63,134 bases of DNA from Candidatus Brocadia sp. (GTDB taxonomy: Bacteria > Planctomycetota > Brocadiia > Brocadiales > Brocadiaceae): positions 1-63,134 of the forward strand of contig JABWAQ010000006.1 in NCBI GenBank assembly GCA_013360945.1, read 5' to 3'. The position numbers and the translations under genes were made by a program. Positions within the stretch are counted from its first letter, which is position 1, and every line of letters starts with the position of its first letter. Below the pieces are notes generated by a model. That model did not search any database and was not told the DNA's origin. It worked only from the letters and a program-made list of their open reading frames with translations. Below are positions 1 through 8,524 of this stretch, in pieces.

Positions 1-51
1 GTGTGGTCACGAGAAAAAAACTTCCTGTTCGCCGAAATAACCAGTAAATAT

Positions 52-78
52 AAGGCTTTTACAGCCTTTTTGTTTTTT
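52..78 (+). terminator. Intrinsic terminator (plus strand)
   Basis: A short hairpin (AAGGCT, 5-nt loop, AGCCTT) is followed by a T-rich run on the plus strand. It would end a plus-strand gene lying left of the window. It sits directly against the 3' end of the minus-strand megasynthase fragment and could also act, more weakly, in that direction. Confidence 0.55.
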
Positions 79-79
79 G

Positions 80-3000
80 TCATGGGGTGAACATCCGTTG
101 AAGCGCCTGATTCGGCTGACTTACGCCATAATGCGGTGGCAAAATATGATGGTACAGTGCTAGGGTTGCTTTTATCAAGCCGGCAACTCCAGCTGTTGCT
201 TTTGTATGACCAATTAGCGTTTTAACTGAGCCAATCACGGCCTGATGCGGTTTACACCCTGCTTCCTTGAGTAAGCTTGTGGTGCTTTCCAACTCGGCAG
301 TATCACCAACAACTGTTCCCGTACCATGGGCTTCAAACAGGTCGATGGTACCCGGACCAAAACCTGCCTGTTCATAAGCGCGACGCATAGCAAGCAACTG
401 GCCTTTAGGAAGTGGAGCCGTCAATCCTTTTGCTTTCGCGTCGCTACTGCCACCAATTCCCTTGATTACTGCATAAATACAGTCACCATCGCGTTCGGCA
501 TCTTCAAGCCGCTTTAGCACTATCATCGCAATGCCTTCAGAGATCACAATCCCATCTGCAGTAGCATCAAAGGTGCAACAGCGACCACGAGGAGACAACG
601 CCTGGGTCTTACTAAAACACACATAACTAAAAGGTCCCTGTACCGTATCAACACCACCGGCTATAACCAGGTTGCTTCGGCCCGAAACCAACTCGTTGAC
701 TCCTTGATATATTGCGGCTAATGAAGATGCACAAGCTGCATCGATAGTAAAATTCACACCGCCCAAATTGAGGCGATTGGCAATTCGTCCGGAAATAACG
801 TTAAGCAGTATACCTGCGAAAGTATCCTCCGTCCACTCTGGCAAGCGCCCTGCAACTTCACTGGGAAGATCGCCTTGGAACCTTGGCAACTCAGCACGTA
901 GCCCGTATTGCATGCCTACATCCCCGGTTCCACCACTGGCACCGATAATGACCGATGCCATTTCTCGATCAAACTCTCTATCTTCATAACCGGAATCCAC
1001 CAGGGCACGTCGAGCAACTTCCAAAGCCATCAACTGCATTGGATCTATGGATTCGATAGACTTTGGAGGCATTCCGTAAAGAGTAGGATCAAATGTCAGA
1101 TCATCGATAAATCCACCCCACTTGGAATAGATTTTGTCCTTAGCATGTCTATCTTTATCGTAGTACAGACGCCAGTCCCACCGGCTGAACGGAATCTCAG
1201 TTATTGCATGTGTCTTATTTAAAATATTTTCCCAATAAATCCCGATATTTCCAGCCTTCGGAAACACACACGCCATACCAATGATGGCGATATTGGAAGG
1301 ATTTGTCTTCTGCATTTCTGCGCCGGCTTCATGGGGAAGTAATGCGGCCAAATTCGCGAAAGCCTTAGTCGTTATCTCTTCATGCAGACCGCTGATCGTA
1401 CAGATTCGGTCATGTAGCGCTGCAAGTTGACCCACCATATAGAGTCCTTCTTCATGCTGTCTTGTGCTGTCAACGGGAACGAGTAATGGCTCTGTTCTAT
1501 GCTGTTCCTTATCAATATCTCTCGATAGACCTTTAGCAGCAATACGAGCCTTCCCCAAAACCATCTGTTCGAGGATTGCGGACATTTTTTTTACAGGGGC
1601 TTTTTGTTCCAATAGTTCCCTTCTTTTTGCTTCAAATTTCCTGGCAAAGGGTGTATCACAACACCGGACAGCATGACCGGGAGAGAACTCAAGAACTAAG
1701 GTTTTTAAACAGTCGATCACATTCTTTTGATATCCCGCTACAATTGCTTTCGACTCAACTGCTTCAGAAGTGAGAAGATATGCCGTTCCCATGATCACTC
1801 CGATACGCATTCCAAGTCGTGCCAGAGGAGCAGCTATCACAGCTACCATCGAGGCAGAAAGAGAATCATGAATTCCTCCACCATACAAGATGTGGTATTG
1901 ATCGAAAGTATCAGAAGTTTTCAAAGTCTCCAGGAGTTTTTCTGTCATGATTTCCCAGAGAACAAAGCTTGATCTTGGACCAATATGTCCACCACATTCG
2001 CTTCCCTCGAAAATAAATCGCTTTGCACCAGCTTGCAGAAATATATCGAGAATGTCAGGTGAAGGCGCATGGACATACGTAATTATTCCACGTGACTCCA
2101 ATAGTGAAACCTGATTGGGAAGGCCCCCTGCAATGATTGCAAAGGGGGGAGAAAAGGAACTCAGCGCTTCCACTTGTTCTCTGATAAGATTTTCTTTATT
2201 AAAGCCTAGTATTCCAACTCCCCACGGGCGATTACCCAGCGATTCTCTTACTTCCCGGAGGATAGTTTCAATCTCTTTTCCCCTGAGTTTCGCTAACGCC
2301 ATAAAAGGCAGGGCGCCTCCCTTTGCCACCTGAGAAGCAAATGCTGGGCTGTCAGTAATGCGCGCCATGGGACCCTGGACAATGGGATAGGGGGTACCAT
2401 GAGACCTCGCCAATGGGGAGTCCTTTTGAAGGATCGCAGTTGTCTTTGCTATTTTGATATGTTCATTGATAGCCTTCCTGATTGCTTGGAAAATTGAGCC
2501 GACTGTACCATATCTTTTAGCAAGAGTTGCTGCAAAGGCTACGTCCTGTCCTAGTAGCCACAGGGGGTTCTTGGTGTTATTCCAGGAGAGGTGCTTCTGA
2601 ATGATTTTCCGCCATTCACTCTGCTTTTGGTGAACTTGGGTATGATTGCTCTCTGAAGACATCTCTCCTTTCCGCAGATCATCTAAATAGTGAGAACCGG
2701 GACGAATATAGAGTCTACATGAGGCACCTGTATTTACTCCAAACAACTTGGTTTCACCGCCATTCATTCTGCCTATATTCATCTTAACGTCATCTGATAA
2801 GGGGGACTCACGTGATAAAATCAACTGTGTGCATAAAACAATACCAGCTGCCCCTGCTGCGTAACAGGCCGCAGCAGTATGCAATCCTATACCTCCTTGT
2901 GCAAATACAGGCACGTTTATTTGTGAGATTGTTTGCTGGAGAAGGATAAATGAAGTTTTCTCCCCAACAATCCCTGCAGCCTCATTCCCTTTGGCTATTA

Positions 3001-3409
3001 ATCCATCCACTCCCAACCTTTCCCCGGACCTCGCTTGATCGAGAGAAGTAACTTCTATCAGTGCTTTCCTATTCTGACGATGAAATTCACCAATGAATTT
3101 TTTGGTGTGTTCAGGGTCACCTCCAGTGAGAATCACAACCTCTATGCATTCAGGGAGTTCCGATATCAGCTTGGCGATGAAAGCATCATCACTACCATTC
3201 AATTTGATGCCATAACGCCCCCTGGCTTTACTCACCATTTTTTCGATATTATCCTTGGCCATATGGACATCGCTGGTATACTCGAGGTCGAGAACACCTA
3301 AACCACCAGCCCTAGTCGCAGCAATGGCAATGGATGGTTCAGGCAATCCGGCGATAGTAAGTGCGATAAACTGGAATTGTGCATATTTTCTCTTGACTGC
3401 AAAGTTCAA
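80..3409 (-). CDS. Truncated megasynthase: two NMO/PfaD-type domains plus ketosynthase
   Basis: The 1109-residue protein has three parts. Residues about 15-235 and 340-640 are two TIM-barrel flavin domains of the nitronate monooxygenase / PfaD enoyl-reductase type, with glycine-rich loops such as GGIGLHTA and ECGGHIGPR. From residue 706 comes a type I polyketide/fatty-acid ketosynthase. Its catalytic triad is visible: Cys893 in DAACASS, His1028 in EAHGTGT and His1068 in GHTKA. The protein stops about 40 residues later, before the family's C-terminal GFGGTNAH motif, and no acyltransferase or carrier domain follows. By family knowledge the intact relative would be a multidomain PKS or PUFA-type synthase. 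Here the gene is 3'-truncated and ends against a convergent terminator. Whether the fragment is active is unknown; the flavin domains may still fold. Confidence 0.8.
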   Translation of the reverse strand: MNFAVKRKYAQFQFIALTIAGLPEPSIAIAATRAGGLGVLDLEYTSDVHMAKDNIEKMVSKARGRYGIKLNGSDDAFIAKLISELPECIEVVILTGGDPEHTKKFIGEFHRQNRKALIEVTSLDQARSGERLGVDGLIAKGNEAAGIVGEKTSFILLQQTISQINVPVFAQGGIGLHTAAACYAAGAAGIVLCTQLILSRESPLSDDVKMNIGRMNGGETKLFGVNTGASCRLYIRPGSHYLDDLRKGEMSSESNHTQVHQKQSEWRKIIQKHLSWNNTKNPLWLLGQDVAFAATLAKRYGTVGSIFQAIRKAINEHIKIAKTTAILQKDSPLARSHGTPYPIVQGPMARITDSPAFASQVAKGGALPFMALAKLRGKEIETILREVRESLGNRPWGVGILGFNKENLIREQVEALSSFSPPFAIIAGGLPNQVSLLESRGIITYVHAPSPDILDIFLQAGAKRFIFEGSECGGHIGPRSSFVLWEIMTEKLLETLKTSDTFDQYHILYGGGIHDSLSASMVAVIAAPLARLGMRIGVIMGTAYLLTSEAVESKAIVAGYQKNVIDCLKTLVLEFSPGHAVRCCDTPFARKFEAKRRELLEQKAPVKKMSAILEQMVLGKARIAAKGLSRDIDKEQHRTEPLLVPVDSTRQHEEGLYMVGQLAALHDRICTISGLHEEITTKAFANLAALLPHEAGAEMQKTNPSNIAIIGMACVFPKAGNIGIYWENILNKTHAITEIPFSRWDWRLYYDKDRHAKDKIYSKWGGFIDDLTFDPTLYGMPPKSIESIDPMQLMALEVARRALVDSGYEDREFDREMASVIIGASGGTGDVGMQYGLRAELPRFQGDLPSEVAGRLPEWTEDTFAGILLNVISGRIANRLNLGGVNFTIDAACASSLAAIYQGVNELVSGRSNLVIAGGVDTVQGPFSYVCFSKTQALSPRGRCCTFDATADGIVISEGIAMIVLKRLEDAERDGDCIYAVIKGIGGSSDAKAKGLTAPLPKGQLLAMRRAYEQAGFGPGTIDLFEAHGTGTVVGDTAELESTTSLLKEAGCKPHQAVIGSVKTLIGHTKATAGVAGLIKATLALYHHILPPHYGVSQPNQALQRMFTP

Positions 3410-3518
3410 TTACTAACTCCTTGCTGACTCGAAAATTTAGGTTCATTCGTAAAAGTAAAGTAGCAGAGAAGATTGAAATTCCTATACGTTAAATTATGTC
3501 TTCTGCGACTTTTTGTCC

Positions 3519-3545
3519 GTAGGGCGACGCGGCTCGTCGCTCTAC
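3519..3545. repeat. GTAG-CTAC palindrome
   Basis: Imperfect inverted repeat with arms GTAGGGCGACG and CGTCGCTCTAC. It lies just downstream of the STAS-PilZ gene and belongs to the dispersed palindromes bounded by GTAG and CTAC seen throughout the window. Confidence 0.75.
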
Positions 3546-3565
3546 AACACCATGTCCCGGTAAAG

Positions 3566-4330
3566 TTATCTATGCGCATTCACAAAGAACCGAATAGTTT
3601 CTTTCTGATCGTGACGTATGTCTTTGAAGCGTATCCCTGCATATACCGAATTCTCCTGTATAAACTCCCTGACACATCTCCCCTGCATAACTAATGAGGT
3701 CGAATCGCCGTTGAGTTTGAACTTCATATCGCAAATATCCTGTTCAACCATCCCCGGATAACGGACAGGCTCTTCGGTATTTTCTTTCATGACAACAATG
3801 CCGCCTGCCAGAACGCCCCCCTCGCTCAGGTTCAGGATATTTGCCCTGCCTGAGATGGTCTCACGATTTCTCCGAAACTTAAATTCTACGGGGAAAGAGG
3901 TGTTAATCCGGATATGATGTCTTTTTTTAAACACGCTATCACCGGGTATAATCTTCTTTTGTGCGATATCTTTTTCAAATAAGGAAACGGCGCTGTTTCG
4001 GTCCTTCTCGTTATATATGATCTGGAATAATGAATCTTTTTTTGCCATCCTTATGACCGATTTTATCTCCGGCTTAACATTGATGAGCCGAATCTGTAAA
4101 CCGCGAGACAGAAATTTTTCAAGTATCGCAATCCCTAGCCCATCAATCTGATTTACGTGCTCCAGGTCGATAACCTGATAACACTTCCCTTCGTCTAAAC
4201 ACCTGTATAGGCTGAACTGAATCTCCAATGCCCTATTACCGCTTAACCCGCCAATGATCTCAAAAACTTCTATCTTTGGATTGCCCGCAGGAACTATTTG
4301 GTTCGTATCCGGCACGATCGTATTCTTCAT
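3566..4330 (-). CDS. STAS-PilZ two-domain protein (c-di-GMP effector-like)
   Basis: The N-terminal ~110 residues resemble a STAS (anti-sigma antagonist-like) domain. The C-terminal half is a PilZ domain with the c-di-GMP-binding hallmarks: an Arg-rich RHHIR element followed by NLSEGG, which fits the (D/N)xSxxG rule. The protein is probably cytoplasmic and regulatory. The ATG at 4330 is preferred over an upstream GTG at 4384 because the extra codons run through a palindromic repeat. No partner gene adjoins it. Together with the two c-di-GMP riboswitches in this window it suggests active c-di-GMP signalling. The target process is not visible from the sequence. Confidence 0.75.
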   Translation of the reverse strand: MKNTIVPDTNQIVPAGNPKIEVFEIIGGLSGNRALEIQFSLYRCLDEGKCYQVIDLEHVNQIDGLGIAILEKFLSRGLQIRLINVKPEIKSVIRMAKKDSLFQIIYNEKDRNSAVSLFEKDIAQKKIIPGDSVFKKRHHIRINTSFPVEFKFRRNRETISGRANILNLSEGGVLAGGIVVMKENTEEPVRYPGMVEQDICDMKFKLNGDSTSLVMQGRCVREFIQENSVYAGIRFKDIRHDQKETIRFFVNAHR

Positions 4331-4343
4331 TGAAAATATTAAA

Positions 4344-4373
4344 TGTAGAGACGCACAGCCGTGCGTCTCTACA
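4344..4373. repeat. GTAG-CTAC palindrome
   Basis: Perfect inverted repeat with 13-nt arms (TGTAGAGACGCAC) and a 4-nt loop, immediately upstream of the STAS-PilZ start codon. It separates the gene from any promoter further upstream. Confidence 0.85.
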
Positions 4374-4384
4374 GCGATTCCCAC

Positions 4385-4939
4385 GGCATGCTGCGCTATG
4401 CAATTATGGTTAACCGCGCAGGGGGCATGGTATCATTTTTTTGTCGAAATTCACCCCTGCGGGGTTGATTATTGTGGTGCGTTTTTCTCCCTATAACCAT
4501 GTCATCCCTTCGGGATTTTCCCGCTTGCCACTCTTCCCTATCGGCTCTTGTCTATTCCAAGAAAATATTTTCTCCCGCCCTCACATTCGCTAAATAGTTA
4601 CGGGAAAAAACACTGAAAATAATCAGTCCTTATCCTTATCTTTATCCTTGTCCTTGTCCTTGTCCTTGTCCTTGTCCTTGTCCTTGTCCTTGTCCTTGTA
4701 ATAGGTAATTAGCAAAAATGAAACCAGGGATGCATTAAATATAAAAATAAATCATAATTGTCTAATGAGGCAAGAGTTGCAGTTTTTCCTGGATGTCTTT
4801 GGAAGGTGAAAATACAAGGCGTAACGTTACGAATCTAACGGTAAGTTATTATGCGATCGATGAAAACCAATTGACAAGTTGTTGCAAATTCAGTAGATAA
4901 TGCAACCGTCAGGATTCTAACGGCGGAATGTAATTTTTC
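4385..4939. other. Gene-free stretch with a hexamer array
   Basis: No convincing coding frame. It contains short GC-rich inverted repeats near 4440-4520, the hexanucleotide array listed separately, and an AT-rich tail. It lies downstream of the PocR-type regulator and upstream of the STAS-PilZ gene. Confidence 0.6.
4627..4698. repeat. Hexanucleotide tandem repeat (TCCTTG)n
   Basis: Twelve consecutive 6-bp units: three variants (TCCTTA, TCCTTA, TCTTTA) followed by nine perfect TCCTTG copies. Such simple-sequence arrays change length by slipped-strand mispairing. It is about 300 bp upstream of the STAS-PilZ start. Confidence 0.95.
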
Positions 4940-6496
4940 TTACACTTTATCAGGATTTGGATCGGTCTGAATATTGAATTCCACGATCTTGTTGTTCAGG
5001 CTTGCGCGGCTGATTCCGAGCGCTGCAGACGCATGGGTTTTGTTCCACTGCGCCCGCTTTAATGCCTCACCGATTAAACTTTTTTCAAGCGACTTGAGCG
5101 CATCAGCGAGTTTGACGGGCTTGATGTAACCATGAGTATGTAATCCGGGATACGTGTCTGTCAGGATTTCTTTGGGGACATGGCCGATCTCAATAGTCTT
5201 GCAGTCGCCGGATAAAAGGATTAACCGCTCAATCAGGTTTTTCAGTTCACGGATATTACCTGGCCAATGATAGGCTAATAATAGCTCTCTCGCCCCTTGA
5301 GACATTCCCTTCCTCTCTTCATTACGGGCTACGGTATAATAGTCTAAAAAGTAATCGATCAGGGTTTGAATGTCTTCCTTCCTCTCTCTGAGCGGCGGAA
5401 GTATTATTTGAATCGTGTTAATCCTGTAAAAGAGGTCTTTCCTGAAGAGGCCATTATTAACCATTTCTGTTAATCCTTTATTTGTTGCGGCAACAATTCT
5501 GACATTTACCTTTTTTTGTCCTACGCCCCCAACCCGGTAAAACGACCCGTCTTCCAGTATCCGCAAGAGCTTTGCCTGGATTTCTATGTTCATATCACCA
5601 ATCTCATCAAGGAATAATGTGCCTTTATCTGCAACCTCGAACAAACCACTCTTTTCGCAAAGGGCTCCGGTAAAGGCGCCTTTTTCGTGTCCAAATAATT
5701 CTGAATTGAGAAGGGTGTCGGTAAACGCAGAGCAATTCTGAATAACAAAGATTTTGTCCTTGCGCGGGCTATTGTAATGTATGGCTGCCGCTATGAGTTC
5801 TTTTCCCGTCCCGCTTTCCCCTTCGATTAAAACAGGGCTTTCGCTCCGCTCAATGAGTCCCAGGGTTTCGAACACCCTTTTCATTGCCGGGCTGGTTCCG
5901 ATGATTCCCTTGTACTTTTCTTTATACATGCCTTCCAGGAGAAAGAATTGTTTTTTTGCAACATCCACATTTTCCTGTAAGTATTCGTAAAAGGCTACGA
6001 CATCTTCGGCTACAAGTTTTATAAAATCGGACAAAGATTCCTTCTTTAAATGGTCTATTACATGCAGATTCTCATAGCAGCAGTCTAGCTCCATGCTATC
6101 GAAGCCGAGCTCAATGAGCGCATCTCTATACCGCTTTTGTGTCGGATCGTTAATTTCACATGCCTGGATACCGGATACTATCATGGCGCCCACATATTTT
6201 TGTTTTACCAGGATGGGAACTGCAAATCCTTGTAGGCCGGCAAAACATTGATAAAAAAAAGCCTCCTGATTTTTCCTGAATTTTTTCAGACTCTTCAGAT
6301 AGGTTTGATTGCAAAGCTTAACACCCTTTGGTTTTGAATGGATTGCATTGCAGAGGGGGTTGTGGAAACACGAGCCGGCATTTTTGCAGGCGCCATGCTC
6401 ATCATAAAACTGAACATCAATTCCCCACCACTTATAACTAATCTTCCGGAATGTCCTGATAACGTGTGACTCTACAATCTTCGTCCAATCTACCAT
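4940..6496 (-). CDS. Sigma-54-dependent activator with PocR sensory domain
   Basis: The N-terminal ~200 residues form a Cys-rich PocR-type ligand-sensing domain, with clustered cysteines in the CKNAGSCFHNPLC stretch. Next is an AAA+ sigma-54 activator domain with Walker A GESGTGKE, an intact GAFTGA loop for contacting sigma-54, and Walker B LFLDEIGD. A Fis-type helix-turn-helix lies at the C-terminus (ASAALGISRASLNNKI). It would activate sigma-54 promoters in response to a small molecule or redox/metal state. The ATG at 6496 is chosen over a TTG at 6529 because the PocR fold starts there and an AAAGGA sequence precedes it. It lies alone downstream of rfbC, so its targets are unknown. Confidence 0.88.
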   Translation of the reverse strand: MVDWTKIVESHVIRTFRKISYKWWGIDVQFYDEHGACKNAGSCFHNPLCNAIHSKPKGVKLCNQTYLKSLKKFRKNQEAFFYQCFAGLQGFAVPILVKQKYVGAMIVSGIQACEINDPTQKRYRDALIELGFDSMELDCCYENLHVIDHLKKESLSDFIKLVAEDVVAFYEYLQENVDVAKKQFFLLEGMYKEKYKGIIGTSPAMKRVFETLGLIERSESPVLIEGESGTGKELIAAAIHYNSPRKDKIFVIQNCSAFTDTLLNSELFGHEKGAFTGALCEKSGLFEVADKGTLFLDEIGDMNIEIQAKLLRILEDGSFYRVGGVGQKKVNVRIVAATNKGLTEMVNNGLFRKDLFYRINTIQIILPPLRERKEDIQTLIDYFLDYYTVARNEERKGMSQGARELLLAYHWPGNIRELKNLIERLILLSGDCKTIEIGHVPKEILTDTYPGLHTHGYIKPVKLADALKSLEKSLIGEALKRAQWNKTHASAALGISRASLNNKIVEFNIQTDPNPDKV

Positions 6497-6624
6497 CTTA
6501 ATATGTTGTCCTTTTAGGCAATATACCAAGTGAGGTTGAAAAAATTAAACACACTTGATGCAATTAATTGATGGCTCGGCAGATGTTTAAAAAAGCAAAA
6601 AGGTTGCCACAAAGATTGAAAAAA

Positions 6625-6735
6625 GAATATTTTGTTCGATATTCATTATGAATTTTTTTATGTATTTCTTTGTGTCTTAGTGGTTTAGTGTGAGAGAAAT
6701 ATGAAGATTTTCTTTTCCGGCTCGTTCTGGCCGGG
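6625..6735. repeat. About 105-bp dispersed repeat (inverted copy at 26377-26485)
   Basis: The segment containing ATTTCTTTGTGTCTTAGTGG and ending near CGGCTCGTTCTGG reappears in reverse complement at 26377-26485. It has no coding content. It lies upstream of the PocR-type regulator and probably carries none of that gene's own control signals. Confidence 0.75.
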
Positions 6736-6802
6736 CGTTAAGTAAAGGAGTCTATAAAATCGACAATCTATCGTTTAAATTAACCACGAACGGGCTAATC
6801 TA

Positions 6803-6859
6803 CAGCGCAGGCTTTTCAGTCTGCATAAAAAAGACAAGCAGGCCGGAAGCCTGCGTTAC
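6803..6859. repeat. Palindromic element downstream of rfbC
   Basis: Imperfect inverted repeat (GCGCAGGCTT ... AAGCCTGCGTTA) just beyond the rfbC stop codon. It can form a long hairpin in the transcript and may serve as a terminator. Confidence 0.6.
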
Positions 6860-6871
6860 CTTTCTGAAAAT

Positions 6872-7435
6872 TCATTTTTTGCTGTAAATAAAATTATTAT
6901 CGGCCTCCTTCAACAAAGGAAATCCGGCATCTTTTTCAGATAAAAGGGGCTTTTCGATAGGCCATTTTATGTTTAAATCCGGGTCATTCCAGAGAATTCC
7001 TCTTTCGTGCTCCGGAGAATAGATATCAGTGCATTGATAGGTGATTTCCGCTTTATCAGAGAGCACGCAAAATCCATGTGCAAATCCCTCGGGGATATAA
7101 AGCATTTTCCTATTCTCAGACGACAATGTTTCGCCGACCCATTTCCCGTGATAGGGTGAGCCGTGCCTTATATCTATGGCAACATCAAAAATTTCACCGG
7201 CTATCACCCGCACCATCTTTCCCTGTGACATAGGATTTTTCTGATAGTGAAGTCCCCTCAGCACGTTTTTTTCAGATTTCGAGTAGTTGACCTGAACGAT
7301 GTGTTTTGTTATGCCGCATTGAGAAAAATCGGGATATTTATAAATTTCGGCGAAAAAGCCCCTGGAATCACGGAAAATCTTCGGTTCAATGAGTATTACG
7401 TCAGGTAGCTCTAATTTTTTAAAGGAGAAAGGCAT
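6872..7435 (-). CDS. rfbC: dTDP-4-dehydrorhamnose 3,5-epimerase
   Basis: Cytoplasmic cupin-fold epimerase converting dTDP-4-keto-6-deoxyglucose to dTDP-4-keto-L-rhamnose. The protein has the family's usual length (187 aa) and motifs: RDSRGFFAE near the N-terminus, VLRGLHYQ with the catalytic His, and EGFAHGFCVLSD. It begins 3 nt after rfbA and is clearly in the same transcript. rfbB and rfbD are not nearby, so the rhamnose pathway genes are split. The product would feed O-antigen or other surface glycan. Confidence 0.95.
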   Translation of the reverse strand: MPFSFKKLELPDVILIEPKIFRDSRGFFAEIYKYPDFSQCGITKHIVQVNYSKSEKNVLRGLHYQKNPMSQGKMVRVIAGEIFDVAIDIRHGSPYHGKWVGETLSSENRKMLYIPEGFAHGFCVLSDKAEITYQCTDIYSPEHERGILWNDPDLNIKWPIEKPLLSEKDAGFPLLKEADNNFIYSKK

Positions 7436-7438
7436 AGG

Positions 7439-8305
7439 TTATCCCTCTTGTAATATTTTTCTTAAATATTCACCGTAACTGGTATTTATCTGGTCTGCGA
7501 ATCTTTTCACCTGGCTGGCGCCAATATAACCCATCCGGTAGGCGATCTCTTCGATACAGCCTATTTTAAGCCCCTGTCTCTCCTCTATGGTTTTTATAAA
7601 GAGGGAGGCGTCAATTAACGAATCGTACGTCCCCGTGTCGAGCCAGGCATATCCTCGTCCCATCAACTGGACTTTTAATTGTTTTTTTAGCAGATACGCA
7701 TTATTGACGTCGGTAATCTCCAACTCGCCCCTTCCTGATGGTTTGACTCTCTTTGCCACTTCGACTACGGTAGTATCATAAAAATAGAGTCCCGTAACTG
7801 CCCAGTTTGATTTTGGATTTATGGGTTTTTCTTCGATGGAGATCACGTTGTTATTATTATCAAATTCAATGACGCCGTATCGCTGCGGGTCTTTTACGTA
7901 ATAACCAAAGACGGTGGCTCCTGTATTTTGGGCAACAGCCTCTTTTAACATATCTGAAAGTCCGTGGCCAAAAAAGATATTGTCACCCAAAACGAGACAG
8001 ACCCTATCGTCGCCGATAAATTTCTCACCAACAAGAAAGGCATCTGCCAGTCCCCTTGGCGCTTGTTGCTCGGCATAGCAGATTTTTATTCCATAGTCAT
8101 TCCCGTCACCCAACAGATCGGCAAATCTGGGAAGCGCCTCAGGGGTTGATATAATCAGGATATCCCGTATTCCTGCCAACATGAGAACTGATAAAGGATA
8201 ATAAATCATTGGTTTATCGTAAACAGGAAGCAATTGTTTACAAATGCCCTTTGTCACCGGATACAACCGTGTTGCCCTGCCGCCAGCTAAGATAATGCCT
8301 TTCAT
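7439..8305 (-). CDS. rfbA: Glucose-1-phosphate thymidylyltransferase
   Basis: First enzyme of dTDP-sugar synthesis: dTTP plus glucose-1-phosphate gives dTDP-glucose. The 288-aa length is typical. The nucleotide-binding start is [11 protein letters not shown], followed by [24 protein letters not shown], and EEKP with substrate contacts. One small deviation is Ala in the usual GxGTR turn. It lies immediately upstream of rfbC. A ~215-bp spacer with repeat sequence separates it from the shape operon, so it probably has its own promoter. Confidence 0.95.
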   Translation of the reverse strand: MKGIILAGGRATRLYPVTKGICKQLLPVYDKPMIYYPLSVLMLAGIRDILIISTPEALPRFADLLGDGNDYGIKICYAEQQAPRGLADAFLVGEKFIGDDRVCLVLGDNIFFGHGLSDMLKEAVAQNTGATVFGYYVKDPQRYGVIEFDNNNNVISIEEKPINPKSNWAVTGLYFYDTTVVEVAKRVKPSGRGELEITDVNNAYLLKKQLKVQLMGRGYAWLDTGTYDSLIDASLFIKTIEERQGLKIGCIEEIAYRMGYIGASQVKRFADQINTSYGEYLRKILQEG

Positions 8306-8404
8306 TAGTTAGCCCCTTTAGAAAGATAAAAGATTCAAGATAAAAAATACAGAGAAAAATCTAAAAAATATTTTTGGTCCTTTGAATTTTCGGTTTATTA
8401 TTTT

Positions 8405-8524
8405 GCCTTTTATAGTATTACGGAGTGAAATCTTCATTTTTTAGTAAATTTTTTACAACCCCCCTACACCTCCTTTGCCAGGGGAGGTTTGGTGCAATAA
8501 AGATGGTGCGCAGGGCGCACCCTA
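8405..8524. repeat. Partial dispersed repeat between mrdA and rfbA
   Basis: The stretch with TAGTAAATTTTTTACAACCCC is related to one end of the ~150-bp repeat at 17553-17703 and 61722-61866. It is followed by a palindrome (GGTGCGCAGGGCGCACC) abutting the mrdA stop codon. There is no coding content. Confidence 0.55.

Noticed and set aside
80..82. TGA at the end of the ketosynthase fragment as a Sec codon
   Set aside because: No Cys/Sec is expected there, and the downstream frame does not continue the ketosynthase fold.
4627..4698. Possible CRISPR
   Set aside because: Units are 6 bp with no spacers; the 39-bp (35573) and 10-bp (37051) arrays also lack spacers.
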